A stretch of 64,000 nt of DNA. Origin: Desulfococcus multivorans (GTDB lineage Bacteria > Desulfobacterota > Desulfobacteria > Desulfobacterales > Desulfococcaceae). Below, piece after piece: positions 35,178 to 44,862 of this stretch. The notes under the pieces are model-generated. The model ran no database searches and had not been told where the DNA came from. It saw nothing but the letters and a program-made list of their open reading frames with translations. Position 1 is the first letter of the stretch. Each line of letters starts with the position of its first letter. The stretch lies in NCBI RefSeq assembly GCF_001854245.1, contig NZ_CP015381.1, positions 2,081,001 through 2,145,000 of the forward strand. The letters are read 5' to 3'. The translations under genes were made by a program, and so were the position numbers.

Positions 35178-36416
35178 ATGGGATTTGAGCTGTTCATCGC
35201 CGGACGCTATCTCAGGGCCCGGCGGAAATATCGTTTCATCTCCCTGATCACCTTCCTTTCCGTTGCGGGCGTAACGGTGGGGGTCATGGCCCTGATCGTG
35301 GTGATCGCGGTGATGGCCGGTTTTGAGTCCGACCTGAAAAAAAGAATTCTCGGGATCGACCCCCATATCGTGCTGGAGCGATCCGACGGGCAGCTGACGG
35401 ACTATCAGCGGCTCTGCGAACGTATGAAGGCGTTTGACGGTGTTACATCGGCAGCGCCGTTCATTACCACCCAGACCCTGTTGCGGTCGGGTGTCGGCAT
35501 TGCCGGGTCCGTTGTCCGGGGGATCGATCCCAATGCCGTGGATGTCGTGATTCAGGGGATGGAAAACCTCGGTCTGACCGCGTTGAGGGACCTCGAGCGC
35601 GATGATGCCGGTTCTGATCCGGCCTTGCCGGGCATCGTTCTGGGTCATGAGCTCGCCCGATCCCTGGGGGTGATCGAACAAGACCAGCTTTACCTGATCT
35701 CTCCTCGGGGCATGGTGTCGCCCGTGGGGCACATGCCCGCCATGAAGCGGTTTCGGGTTGTCGGCATCTTCGAAACCGGCATGTACGAATATGACGGCTC
35801 CCTGGCGTTCATTCGTCTGGAAGACGCCCAGCAGATGCTTCGCATGGGCCGGACCGTCACCGGTATCGAGATGCGTGTCGACGATATCTACGATGCGGGA
35901 AAGATCGTGAAATCGATTCTGAAGGAGCTGGGCGCGTCCTACACCGCCAGGGACTGGATGGAGATGAACCGGAATTTTTTCTCCGCCCTCAAGCTGGAAA
36001 AGACCATGATGTTCATCCTCCTGACGCTGATCGTCCTGGTGGCGGCCTTCAATATTTCAAGCTCCCTGATCATGATGGTTATGGAAAAAACACGGGATAT
36101 CGCTATCTTAAAGGCCATGGGCGCCACAAACGACGCCATTCGACGCATATTCGTATTCAAAGGCGTCGCCGTCGGGATTTTCGGGACCCTTCTCGGCGGG
36201 GGGCTGGGAACCCTCTTATGCCTTCTGCTCAAACGGTACGAATTCGTCAAACTGCCGTCGGACGTCTATTACATCACCACCCTGCCGGTTCAGCTGGAGT
36301 GGTCCATGGTCGTCCTGATCGGTTTGTCGACTTTGGCCATCTGCCTCCTGGCGACCTTGTATCCGGCGGGTCGGGCCGCCGGGCTGAACCCATCGGAGGC
36401 GCTGCGCCATGGTTGA
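35178..36416 (+). CDS. lolC: lipoprotein-releasing ABC permease LolC/LolE
   Basis: The 412-residue protein is a type VII ABC permease with four transmembrane helices: [20 protein letters not shown] at about 22-45, then a large periplasmic domain, and three helices at about 275-405, including [20 protein letters not shown]. With LolD it extracts outer-membrane lipoproteins from the inner membrane. Only one permease gene is present, so it may act as a homodimer (a LolF-like role). The ATG at 35178 is preferred to a TTG at 35127 because the family N terminus [15 protein letters not shown] starts there. lolD overlaps by eight bases. Confidence 0.93.
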   Translation: MGFELFIAGRYLRARRKYRFISLITFLSVAGVTVGVMALIVVIAVMAGFESDLKKRILGIDPHIVLERSDGQLTDYQRLCERMKAFDGVTSAAPFITTQTLLRSGVGIAGSVVRGIDPNAVDVVIQGMENLGLTALRDLERDDAGSDPALPGIVLGHELARSLGVIEQDQLYLISPRGMVSPVGHMPAMKRFRVVGIFETGMYEYDGSLAFIRLEDAQQMLRMGRTVTGIEMRVDDIYDAGKIVKSILKELGASYTARDWMEMNRNFFSALKLEKTMMFILLTLIVLVAAFNISSSLIMMVMEKTRDIAILKAMGATNDAIRRIFVFKGVAVGIFGTLLGGGLGTLLCLLLKRYEFVKLPSDVYYITTLPVQLEWSMVVLIGLSTLAICLLATLYPAGRAAGLNPSEALRHG

Positions 36417-37137
36417 CGAAAACGCCAAAAGACACCCGTTCATCCACGAAACACCGTTGGTACAAGGCTGCAACATCCACAAAGGCTTCAATACGGACAA
36501 CCGACGGATTGAAGTGCTGACGGGGTTGAATTTCATTCTCCAACAGGGAGAGACCGTGGCCGTCACCGGTCCTTCGGGGATAGGGAAGTCAACGCTGCTG
36601 CACATCCTGGGAACCCTGGACCGTCCCGATCACGGCACGCTGCTCTTTAACGGCGAGAACGTTTTCCGTTTCAATTCGGATCGACTGGCCGCCTTTCGAA
36701 ACGCATCCATCGGTTTCGTGTTCCAGTTTCATCACCTTCTCGCTGAATTCAGCGCTCTCGAGAATGCCATGATGCCGCTTCTCATCAACGGTCGACCCAG
36801 GGGCGAGGCGGAGGAGACGGCAAGAAAACTGCTGGTGAGGGTCGGACTGGACAATCGCCTGACCCACCGGGTCAACCAGCTGTCCGGAGGAGAGCAGCAG
36901 CGGGTGGCTCTGGCAAGGGCACTGGTGTTGTCCCCCGCGCTGCTCCTGGCGGATGAACCCACCGGGAACCTGGACAAAAAAAACAGCGAACACGTCCATG
37001 AACTGCTCTATGAACTGAATCGGGAGTTGGGCATGACGCTGGTCGTCGTCACCCACAGCACCGCGCTTGCGGCCTATATGCGGCGGCGAGTGACGCTTTC
37101 GGAAGGGCGTCTGATGGAAGAGGGCAAACAGGAATGA
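36409..37137 (+). CDS. lolD: lipoprotein-releasing ABC ATPase
   Basis: The 242-residue ATPase has Walker [15 protein letters not shown], the Q-loop [17 protein letters not shown], signature [15 protein letters not shown], Walker [13 protein letters not shown] and the switch His in [15 protein letters not shown] is a LolD-type mark. The first 30 residues are an extension relative to common LolD proteins. It overlaps lolC and precedes bamA by 31 bases, linking lipoprotein and beta-barrel export. Confidence 0.95.
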   Translation: MVDENAKRHPFIHETPLVQGCNIHKGFNTDNRRIEVLTGLNFILQQGETVAVTGPSGIGKSTLLHILGTLDRPDHGTLLFNGENVFRFNSDRLAAFRNASIGFVFQFHHLLAEFSALENAMMPLLINGRPRGEAEETARKLLVRVGLDNRLTHRVNQLSGGEQQRVALARALVLSPALLLADEPTGNLDKKNSEHVHELLYELNRELGMTLVVVTHSTALAAYMRRRVTLSEGRLMEEGKQE

Positions 37138-37168
37138 TTAACGTCTGGCAGGTTGAAAGGGACGTGAC

Positions 37169-39802
37169 ATGGTGAAACCGTTGAAGCTGTCGCTGTTGTT
37201 GATATTGTTGCTTTTCCCCGGCATGGCCTGGGCACTGGAAACCGTCCGCGTCGTGGTGCTGCCGTTCGAGATCAATGCCCGGGAGGGCCGGGAATATCTG
37301 CAAGAAAATCTTCCCGAGGTCATTGCGTCCTATCTCAAACAGGAAGGGGCCGAGATTGTGGCCGTCGGCGAAAAGACGGATACGGCTCGGCAGACGCTTG
37401 TCACCGACATCCCGGGGATTCGGCGTTTCGGCCGGGAAAGGAATGCCGAGCAGGTCATCTGGGGCAGCCTGACCCGTGTCGGAGAGCGCATCAGCATCGA
37501 TGCCAAAATGGTGTCGGCGGTGGAGGATACCGAGCCGATGCTGTTTTTCACTGAAGGGCGGGGGGTGGAGAACCTTTCCGTCATGGTGAAAAAACTTGTC
37601 GGTGACATCAGCCTGAGACTCTTCAAGCGGGAGACGGTGGCTCGGATCGAGGTTGTCGGAAACGAGCGTATCGAAGAGGACGCCATCAAGAGAAACATCC
37701 GCACCCGCGAAGGGGAGGCGCTCGTTCCCGGCACCCTGTCGGAGGATTTGAAACGGGTTTACAACATGGGGTATTTCGATGATATCAAGATCAAATCCGA
37801 GGATGAGCCCCAGGGCAAGGCGATTATTTTCGAGGTCAAGGAAAAACCGACCATCAGGCGGGTGAGGATTACGGGGAACCGGATTTTCGACGACACGGAC
37901 GTCTCGGAGGCGCTCAGCATCAAGCGGGGATCGATCCTTAACATGTACATGGTCAAGAGTAACATCAAGCGGATCGAATCCATGTACAAGGAGAAGAACT
38001 ACCACAATGTCAAGGTCGATTATAACGTGCTGTCTCTGGAAAAGAACCAGGCCGATCTGGAATTCGTTGTGGAGGAAGGCGGGAAGGTCCGCATCAAGGA
38101 AATCAAGTTCATCGGTAATCAGGCCTATTCCGAATCGGACCTCAAAAAGGTGATGAAGACATCGGAAAAAGGGTTTTGGTCCTGGATCACCTCGTCCGGA
38201 GAATTGAGCAGTGAAAACCTCAAACAGGACGCTTCCCTGCTGACGTCGTTTTATCACAACAGCGGATATGTGGACGCCAAGGTCGGAAGCCCGGAGATCG
38301 TCTATGAGGGCGACTGGATCTACATTACGATAAAGATCGATGAAGGCTCCCGTTACAAGGTTGGAGACGTCTCGGCACGGGGGGATCTCATTTTGCCGGA
38401 AGAAGACCTGATGGCGTCCCTCAACATCCGAAAGGAGACCTATTACAGCCGCGAAGTGGTTCGGGGGGATGTCCTGCGACTGACGGATATTTATTCCGAC
38501 GAGGGTTATGCCTATGCCGATATCGCACCCTTGATCCAGAAAGACGATCAGTCGCTTCTGGTGAACATTATCTACGAGATCAACCAGGGTGAGCAGGTGC
38601 GGTTCGAGAGGATCAACATCAGCGGCAACACCAAGACGCGGGACAAGGTCATCCGACGCCAACTGACGGTCAACGAGGACGGCCTCTACAGCGGTCGAAA
38701 GCTTAAACGGAGTATCACCAATCTGCATCGGCTGGATTACTTCGAGGACGTCAAGGTCAACACCCTCAAGGGCTCCGGCGAGGACAAGATGATCCTGGAT
38801 CTCGAGGTCACCGAAAAACCGACCGGCACCTTCAGCTTCGGCGGCGGGTACAGCAGCACGGAAAACGTTTTTATCATGGGTTCCATTGCGCAGCGAAATC
38901 TGTTCGGTCGCGGCCAGACGCTCATGCTGAGGGGGGAGCTGGGGTCCCAGACGACTCGATATACCCTGAGCTTCACGGAGCCCTGGCTGTTTGATATTCC
39001 GCTGTCCGCGGGTTTCGATCTCTACAACTGGGACCGGGACTATGATACCTATGACAGGGAATCGGTCGGCGGGGCCGTTCGCTTCGGCTATCCCGTCTTC
39101 GACTACACGCGGGCCTACCTGAGCTATCGGTTCGACGTCAGCGAGATCGAGGATATCACCGAGGATGCATCCCGGGACGTGAAGGAGCTCAAGGGTGAAA
39201 ACACCACCAGCTCGGTCCTGGCGACCCTCCGCTACGACTCCAGGGACCGGGTGTTCAATCCGACCCGCGGCGGTCTTCATGAGATCAGCCTCGAATACGC
39301 CGGACTGGGCGGCGATATCGGCTTTACCAAGGTCATCGGAGAGGTGGGGCAATACTTTCCCCTGTTCTGGGACACCGTCGGCCGCCTGCGGGGACGCGGC
39401 GGATATGTGACCAAGTCGTCGGGCATGCTTCTGCCCGACTACGAGAAATTCTATCTGGGGGGCATCGATACCATTCGCGGTTATGGATGGCGGGATATCG
39501 CTCTGTTTGACGAGGACGGCGCGGAGATCGGCGGCGAGAAATTCGTTCAGTTCAACGCCGAATACATTTTTCCGTTGATCGAAAAGGCCGGCATGGTCGG
39601 GGTGGTGTTCTACGACGCCGGCAACGTATACGCGCACTCGGACACCGTCGATTTCGGGGATCTGCGCCAGAGCGTCGGCGGCGGGATCCGCTGGTATTCA
39701 CCCATGGGACCCATTCGAATCGAATACGGCTACCGGCTCGATCCCATTGAAGGCGACAGCAAAGGCGGAAAATGGGAATTCGCCATGGGAAGCGCGTTTT
39801 AG
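37169..39802 (+). CDS. bamA: outer-membrane assembly factor BamA with extra N-terminal domain
   Basis: The product inserts beta-barrel proteins into the outer membrane. A signal peptide (LLLILLLFPGMAWA) is followed, unusually, by about 130 residues (24-150) of a TolB-N/FlgO-like alpha-beta pattern: VRVVVLPFEINAREG, then LPEVIASYLKQEGAEIVAV and EQVIWGSLTRVGERISIDAK. POTRA domains (about 155-500) and the C-terminal barrel (about 540-877, ending EFAMGSAF, with DTIRGYGWRDIAL as the VRGF-like lid motif) complete it. At 877 residues it exceeds the usual 750-810. It precedes skp, as is common. Confidence 0.95.
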   Translation: MVKPLKLSLLLILLLFPGMAWALETVRVVVLPFEINAREGREYLQENLPEVIASYLKQEGAEIVAVGEKTDTARQTLVTDIPGIRRFGRERNAEQVIWGSLTRVGERISIDAKMVSAVEDTEPMLFFTEGRGVENLSVMVKKLVGDISLRLFKRETVARIEVVGNERIEEDAIKRNIRTREGEALVPGTLSEDLKRVYNMGYFDDIKIKSEDEPQGKAIIFEVKEKPTIRRVRITGNRIFDDTDVSEALSIKRGSILNMYMVKSNIKRIESMYKEKNYHNVKVDYNVLSLEKNQADLEFVVEEGGKVRIKEIKFIGNQAYSESDLKKVMKTSEKGFWSWITSSGELSSENLKQDASLLTSFYHNSGYVDAKVGSPEIVYEGDWIYITIKIDEGSRYKVGDVSARGDLILPEEDLMASLNIRKETYYSREVVRGDVLRLTDIYSDEGYAYADIAPLIQKDDQSLLVNIIYEINQGEQVRFERINISGNTKTRDKVIRRQLTVNEDGLYSGRKLKRSITNLHRLDYFEDVKVNTLKGSGEDKMILDLEVTEKPTGTFSFGGGYSSTENVFIMGSIAQRNLFGRGQTLMLRGELGSQTTRYTLSFTEPWLFDIPLSAGFDLYNWDRDYDTYDRESVGGAVRFGYPVFDYTRAYLSYRFDVSEIEDITEDASRDVKELKGENTTSSVLATLRYDSRDRVFNPTRGGLHEISLEYAGLGGDIGFTKVIGEVGQYFPLFWDTVGRLRGRGGYVTKSSGMLLPDYEKFYLGGIDTIRGYGWRDIALFDEDGAEIGGEKFVQFNAEYIFPLIEKAGMVGVVFYDAGNVYAHSDTVDFGDLRQSVGGGIRWYSPMGPIRIEYGYRLDPIEGDSKGGKWEFAMGSAF

Positions 39803-39910
39803 CCTTGTCTGAAAATCGGAACGGATGTGCGTCACGGGATGACGTGCAACAACAATAACAACATGGAGACGTCACCCTTCGGTGGCGGCTGAAGAGCGTG
39901 GGAGGTTGTT

Positions 39911-40420
39911 TTGAAAGTCTATCGAATCGCAGGTGTGATGGTACTCATCACCGCATTGCTGGCAACCGGGGCAATCGCCGCCGATCTCAAGATCGGCGTC
40001 ATCGATTTTCAACGGGTTCTCAGGGAGTCGAACGGCGGTAAAGCCGCAAAAGCGGAGATTGAGAGAAGAGGAAAATCCCTGGAATCGTCCCTGATGAAAA
40101 AGGGCAAGGAACTGGAGGCGGAAAAGGAAAAGCTGGAAGCCGAGGCCATGGTGATGAAACCCGAAGCCCGGGAAAACAAGGCCCGGGATTTCAAGATCAA
40201 GGTCATGGATTTTCAGGCCCTCCAGAAAAAATCCGCCGATGACTTCAAACAGTATGAGGTCGATGTGATCCGCCGGGTGCAGAAAGAGGTATTCGGTTTG
40301 GTGGAAAACATCGGGAAGAAGGGGAATTACACCCTGATCCTTGAAAAAGGCGCGGCGCTTTATCACCCGAACAGCATCGACATCACCGATCAGTTGATCA
40401 AGATGTACGACAAAAAATAG
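39911..40420 (+). CDS. skp: periplasmic chaperone Skp/OmpH
   Basis: Skp holds unfolded outer-membrane proteins in the periplasm. The 169-residue product has a signal peptide (VMVLITALLATGAIAA), the start strand LKIGVIDFQRVLRESNGG, and a long coiled-coil (about 45-125, with KGKELEAEKEKLEAEAMVM) followed by GNYTLILEKGAALY. The start codon is TTG, preceded by GGGAGG. The 108-base gap after bamA shows no promoter. Confidence 0.92.
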   Translation: MKVYRIAGVMVLITALLATGAIAADLKIGVIDFQRVLRESNGGKAAKAEIERRGKSLESSLMKKGKELEAEKEKLEAEAMVMKPEARENKARDFKIKVMDFQALQKKSADDFKQYEVDVIRRVQKEVFGLVENIGKKGNYTLILEKGAALYHPNSIDITDQLIKMYDKK

Positions 40421-40434
40421 CGGGGCGAGCCCAT

Positions 40435-41460
40435 ATGAAACAGACCCTTGCGCAGATTGCCCGGCATGTCGGCGGAGAGGTTCGAGGGAACCCGGAGCTG
40501 GAAATCACCGGTGCGGCGCCGTTCGATCAGGCTGCGGAGACAGACATCACGTTGGCTGCGCGCCCGAAATTTCTGAAACGCATCGGCGAAACCCGGGCCG
40601 GCGCCGTCATCGTTCCCCTCGATTTTCAGGACAGCTCGCGCACGGTGCTGGCGGCGGCCAACCCAGCGGTGGCCTTCGCCAAAGCCATCGCGCTCCTCTT
40701 CCCCGCGCCCGGGCCCAAAGACGATATCAGCTCAGGAGCCCACGTTGGAAAAGACGTCCGGATGGGCCTTCGGGTCTCCATCGGACCATCGGCTGTGATC
40801 GGCGATCGGGTTCGCATCGGCGATCGGGTTCGGATTCATCCGGGGGTGGTCATCGAGTCGGACGTCATCGTGGGGGATGACGTCGAGGTCTATCCGAATG
40901 TCACGATCCGTTCACGGTGTCGCATCGGCAACCGGGTCGTCATTCACCCGGGGACCGTCATCGGCGGCGACGGATTCGGTTTTTCGCCCGACGGAAAACA
41001 CTACCACAAAATTCCGCACACCGGCATCGTTCAGATTGACGACGACGTCGAGATCGGGGCCTTGAACGCCATCGACCGGGCCACTTTCGGCAGAACGTGG
41101 ATTCAACGGGGCGTCAAGACCGACAACCTGGTGCACGTGGCCCACAACGTCACCGTCGGGGAGGACACGTTGCTGGTGGCCCAGGTGGGCATCGCCGGCA
41201 GCGCCGTCATCGGCAGGCATGCCGTTCTCGCCGGCCAGGCAGGCATCACCGGACATATCACCATCGGAGACAATGCCGTCGTGGGTCCCCAGGCCGGCGT
41301 CGGCAGGCCCGTACCCGACGGCGAGGTGGTGTCGGGGTCTCCGGAAATGCCCCACAAGCTGTGGCTCAGGGTCCAGCGCATCATTCCCGGACTGCCCGAA
41401 TTGAAAAAGAAGCTGTCCGAACTGGAAAAACGGCTGAAAAAGGTTGAGGAAAATGGATAG
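40435..41460 (+). CDS. lpxD: UDP-3-O-acyl-glucosamine N-acyltransferase
   Basis: LpxD adds the second acyl chain of lipid A precursors. The 341-residue product has an N-terminal uridine-binding domain (1-100), then left-handed beta-helix hexapeptides (VIGDRVRIGDRVRIHPGVVI and similar, about 105-290). NLVHVAHNVTVGEDTLLVAQ contains the catalytic His. A C-terminal helix (PELKKKLSELEKRLKKV) ends the protein. It follows skp by 14 bases and fabZ overlaps its 3' end. Confidence 0.96.
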   Translation: MKQTLAQIARHVGGEVRGNPELEITGAAPFDQAAETDITLAARPKFLKRIGETRAGAVIVPLDFQDSSRTVLAAANPAVAFAKAIALLFPAPGPKDDISSGAHVGKDVRMGLRVSIGPSAVIGDRVRIGDRVRIHPGVVIESDVIVGDDVEVYPNVTIRSRCRIGNRVVIHPGTVIGGDGFGFSPDGKHYHKIPHTGIVQIDDDVEIGALNAIDRATFGRTWIQRGVKTDNLVHVAHNVTVGEDTLLVAQVGIAGSAVIGRHAVLAGQAGITGHITIGDNAVVGPQAGVGRPVPDGEVVSGSPEMPHKLWLRVQRIIPGLPELKKKLSELEKRLKKVEENG

Positions 41461-41899
41461 CGTATACAGCGTCACGGACATCATGAAATTCCTCCCCCAC
41501 CGGTACCCCTTCATCCTGGTGGACAGGATTCTCGAACTCGAACCGGGCAAACGCGTCAAAGCCCTGAAAAACGTCACCATCAACGAGCCCTTTTTTCAGG
41601 GACATTTTCCTCGGAACCCGATCATGCCGGGGGTGCTGATCCTCGAGGCGATGGCACAGGCCGGCGGCGTCCTGGTCATTGAATCGCTTCCGCCGGAAAA
41701 GCACGGATCCCTCGTCTATTTCATGGGCATCGACAAGGCCCGCTTCAGACAGCCCGTCGTTCCCGGCGATCAGTTGATCTTCGACATCGAGATCATCAAA
41801 TCCCGCGGCAGGGCGGCAAAACTGGCGGGTGTTGCGAGCGTCGACGGAAAGCGGGTCGCGGAAGCCGAGGTCATGGCGACCATTGGAGAACAGTCATGA
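41453..41899 (+). CDS. fabZ: 3-hydroxyacyl-ACP dehydratase FabZ
   Basis: FabZ makes trans-2-enoyl-ACP for fatty acid elongation and competes with lipid A enzymes for hydroxyacyl-ACP. The 148-residue hot-dog protein has LPHRYPFILVDRI, with the catalytic His, and GHFPRNPIMPGVLILEAMAQ, with the catalytic Glu. GAGG precedes the ATG at 41453, which overlaps lpxD by eight bases. The stop overlaps the lpxA start (ATGA). Confidence 0.96.
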   Translation: MDSVYSVTDIMKFLPHRYPFILVDRILELEPGKRVKALKNVTINEPFFQGHFPRNPIMPGVLILEAMAQAGGVLVIESLPPEKHGSLVYFMGIDKARFRQPVVPGDQLIFDIEIIKSRGRAAKLAGVASVDGKRVAEAEVMATIGEQS

Positions 41900-42666
41900 T
41901 ACATCCCACAGCTATTATCGATCCCAGGGCCGAAATCGATTCAAACGTCAAGATCGGACCGTATTCCATCATTCGCGAGCATGTCGTGATCGGCTCGGGC
42001 ACGGAAATCGGCCCGCATGTGGCCGTCGACCCCTACACGACCATCGGCCCCGATTGCCGGATCTTTCAATTCGCCTCCATCGGCGCGACGCCCCAGGCGA
42101 TCAAGTTCGAAGGTGAAAAGACCTTTGTGAAGATCGGAAGAGGCACCATTATCCGGGAGTTCGTCACCATCAACCGGGGAACGGGATTCGGCGGCGGCGT
42201 TACCGAGGTGGGTGAAGAGAATTTTCTGATGGCCTATTGCCACATCGCACACGATTGCAAGACGGGAAAACAGGTCATTCTGGCCAACAGCGCGACACTG
42301 GCCGGCCACATCACCATCGAAGACTTTGTGACGGTGGGGGGCCTGGTGGCCATCCATCAGTTCGTGAGAATCGGAAAATACGCCTACGTCGGCGGCAAGT
42401 CGGCAGTGGTGAAAGACATCCCGCCCTATGTGATTGCGGCCGGCGACCGGGCCACGCTTCACGGCCTCAACAAGGTGGGCCTGAAACGGCGGGGCATGAG
42501 CGAGGAGACCCTCTCCGCATTGAAGAAAGCCTACAGGATTCTGTTTCGCTTCGGACTGACGATGAACGAAGCCATGGAGCGGGTGAAAGCCGAGATCGAC
42601 CCGACTCCGGAAGTGGCGCATCTCATAGAATTCATAGAGTCCTCCACACGCGGCATCACGCGGTGA
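41896..42666 (+). CDS. lpxA: UDP-GlcNAc (or diamino-sugar) O/N-acyltransferase LpxA
   Basis: LpxA starts lipid A synthesis by moving a hydroxyacyl chain to the 3-position of the sugar nucleotide. The 256-residue product is a beta-helix of hexapeptides (IHPTAIIDPRAEIDSNVKIG onward) with the catalytic His in AYCHIAHDCKTG and a C-terminal helical domain. The next gene is a sugar-nucleotide dehydrogenase of the GnnA type, which raises the possibility that the acceptor is the 3-amino sugar. Confidence 0.95.
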   Translation: MIHPTAIIDPRAEIDSNVKIGPYSIIREHVVIGSGTEIGPHVAVDPYTTIGPDCRIFQFASIGATPQAIKFEGEKTFVKIGRGTIIREFVTINRGTGFGGGVTEVGEENFLMAYCHIAHDCKTGKQVILANSATLAGHITIEDFVTVGGLVAIHQFVRIGKYAYVGGKSAVVKDIPPYVIAAGDRATLHGLNKVGLKRRGMSEETLSALKKAYRILFRFGLTMNEAMERVKAEIDPTPEVAHLIEFIESSTRGITR

Positions 42667-42712
42667 GGGGGAGAGCCTTCAGCCTCCTCAATAAATCCGT
42701 GATAGGGTGAAT

Positions 42713-43672
42713 ATGGAAAAGCTTCGGGTCGGTGTGATCGGGATCGGATACATCGGGAAATTTCATGCTGAAAAATATGCCAACATGGCGGATGTCGCCT
42801 TGGTGGGGATTGTCGATCCGGACCGATCGCGGGCGGACACCGTTGCGGCGGCCCTTCACACCGATGCCTATGCCGACTACCGCGATCTCGGCGGGAAGGT
42901 GGATGCGGTCAGCATCGCGGCGCCGACACCCCTGCATTTCGAGATCAGCCGGTATTTTCTGGAACAGGGGGTCGACGTTCTCATCGAAAAACCCATGACG
43001 ACGACCCTCGAGGAGGCGGACATCCTGATCGGGATTGCCGAAGCCGGGGACCTCATCATTCAGGTCGGCCAGCTGGAGCGGTTCAACTCCGCCGTGGGGG
43101 CTCTGAAAGACGTGGTCGAAAAACCCATGTTCATCGAATCCCACCGGCTCAGTATTTTCAAGAGCCGGTGCACGGATGTCAGCGTGGTGCTGGACCTCAT
43201 GATTCACGACATCGACATTATTCTCAATCTGGTCAAGTCCGAGGTCAAAAGTATTCACGCCGCCGGCATTCCCGCGGTTTCCGACCATGTGGACATCGCC
43301 AACGCCCGCCTCGAATTCGAGACCGGATGCGTTGCCAACGTCACGGCGAGCCGCATATCCATTAAAAACGAACGCAAGATCCGCCTTTTTCAGAAAAATG
43401 CCTATATCTCCGTCGATTTCGCCAGGCATGAAATCACCATTATACGCAAGGACGGGAGCCAGGAAGGCGGCATTATCCCCGGCATGGCCATCGAGCAGCG
43501 CTGCTTCACCCGGGGGGATGCCCTGGACGATGAATTGAAGGCCTTTGTCCGATCGGTCCGATCCCGGGAAGTCCCCGAGGTCACGGGACAGATGGGAAGG
43601 GATGCCCTACGGGTGGCCTTGAGCGTCATGGACCAGATCCAGGCGGCCAACCGCAGGTTCCTGGAACGGTAG
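42713..43672 (+). CDS. Gfo/Idh/MocA dehydrogenase (possible GnnA)
   Basis: This 319-residue protein has a Rossmann N-terminal domain (LRVGVIGIGYIGKFHAEKY) and the family motif LIEKPMTTTLEEAD with the Lys-Pro pair, then a C-terminal alpha-beta domain with LMIHDIDIILNL. Placed between lpxA and lpxB, it may oxidise UDP-GlcNAc at C3, the GnnA reaction that leads to amide-linked lipid A. The partner aminotransferase gnnB is not in the window, so this is inference. The ATG at 42713 has AGGG upstream; a GTG lies two codons before. Confidence 0.85.
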   Translation: MEKLRVGVIGIGYIGKFHAEKYANMADVALVGIVDPDRSRADTVAAALHTDAYADYRDLGGKVDAVSIAAPTPLHFEISRYFLEQGVDVLIEKPMTTTLEEADILIGIAEAGDLIIQVGQLERFNSAVGALKDVVEKPMFIESHRLSIFKSRCTDVSVVLDLMIHDIDIILNLVKSEVKSIHAAGIPAVSDHVDIANARLEFETGCVANVTASRISIKNERKIRLFQKNAYISVDFARHEITIIRKDGSQEGGIIPGMAIEQRCFTRGDALDDELKAFVRSVRSREVPEVTGQMGRDALRVALSVMDQIQAANRRFLER

Positions 43673-43674
43673 TC

Positions 43675-44862
43675 ATGACGAACGGACACCGTCCCAATAC
43701 CGTCGTGATCGTTGCCGGGGAAGCCTCCGGCGACGCCCACGGGGCCAAGCTGGTTCAGGCCGTGGCGGAAAAGGCCCCCTGGATATCCTTCGTGGGCATC
43801 GGCGGCGAGCGGATGGCGTCGGCCGGCGTCGACGTCCGGGTCGATGCATCGGCCCTGTCGGTGGTGGGCCTCACCGAAGTGCTCTCGAAGGCGGGAAATA
43901 TCCTGAGCGCCATGTCCGCCGCCAAGCGGCTGCTGCGACAGGATCCGGGGCTGATGATCCTGATCGATTACCCTGATTTCAATCTTCACCTGGCGCGTTA
44001 TGCCAAAAAACGGGGCATCCCCGTGCTCTATTACGTCAGTCCTCAGATATGGGCATGGCGATCGGGCCGGGTTCACAAGATCGGCCGGAGGATCGACCAC
44101 ATGGCCGTGATCCTCCCTTTTGAGGCAGCCTTCTATCGCCGTCACCGCATTCCTGCAACCTTTGTGGGACACCCGCTCCTGGACGAAACCCCGGACGGAG
44201 AAGCCGCTGTTCCCGAGGCGTCATCCAATGAAGAATATGCCCGTCTCCTGACGCTTCCTCCGGTCATCGGGCTGTTGCCCGGCTCCCGTGAGGGCGAGGT
44301 CGACCGCCTCCTGCCGGTGATGCTGGATGCCGCCGAAATCCTGACCCGGCGCCGGCCCGGGATTCGATTCCTGGTCTCCCGATCGTCATCCGTCAGCCCC
44401 CGGCGGCTGTCGGCCGTCATGTCAGCCAGGCGGCCGGCGGCGGAGCTCGAGGTGGTATCGGACGGCCTTTCGGACCTTTACCGCCGATCGACGTTCGTGG
44501 TGGCCGTGTCCGGAACCGTCACCCTCGAGACGGCCATCGCCGGCATCCCCATGGCGGTCATCTACAAGGTGTCGCCGCTCAGCTATCGCCTCGGCAGAGC
44601 CCTGATCCGGGTCAGACACATCAGCCTCGTCAACCTCATCGCAGGGCATGACCTGGTTCCCGAACTCGTTCAGGACGACGCATCGCCCGAAGGCATCGCG
44701 GATACGGTGGCCGATATGCTTTCGGATCCGGAAAGGCTTCTGGAAACACGGCGTGCGCTTCTGGACCTGAAACGGCGCCTGGGGGGCTCCGGTGCCTCGC
44801 GTCGAACCGCGGAAATCGCCCTCGATCTTCTTTCGGCCGGAAATCCGGGGGACGAGGCATGA
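43675..44862 (+). CDS. lpxB: lipid A disaccharide synthase
   Basis: LpxB joins UDP-diacylglucosamine and lipid X to the lipid A disaccharide at the inner-membrane surface. The 395-residue GT-B/GT19 protein has VIVAGEASGDAHGAKLVQ at the start, LIDYPDFNLHLARYAKKRGI, YYVSPQIWAWRSGRVHKI, and GLLPGSREGEVDRLLPVML. It begins two bases after the dehydrogenase gene and overlaps the next gene by four bases. Confidence 0.96.
   Translation: MTNGHRPNTVVIVAGEASGDAHGAKLVQAVAEKAPWISFVGIGGERMASAGVDVRVDASALSVVGLTEVLSKAGNILSAMSAAKRLLRQDPGLMILIDYPDFNLHLARYAKKRGIPVLYYVSPQIWAWRSGRVHKIGRRIDHMAVILPFEAAFYRRHRIPATFVGHPLLDETPDGEAAVPEASSNEEYARLLTLPPVIGLLPGSREGEVDRLLPVMLDAAEILTRRRPGIRFLVSRSSSVSPRRLSAVMSARRPAAELEVVSDGLSDLYRRSTFVVAVSGTVTLETAIAGIPMAVIYKVSPLSYRLGRALIRVRHISLVNLIAGHDLVPELVQDDASPEGIADTVADMLSDPERLLETRRALLDLKRRLGGSGASRRTAEIALDLLSAGNPGDEA

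Noticed and set aside
37049-39637. An 862-codon frame antisense to bamA
   Set aside because: It has no motif, runs the full length of a certain gene and has the biased composition of an antisense frame.
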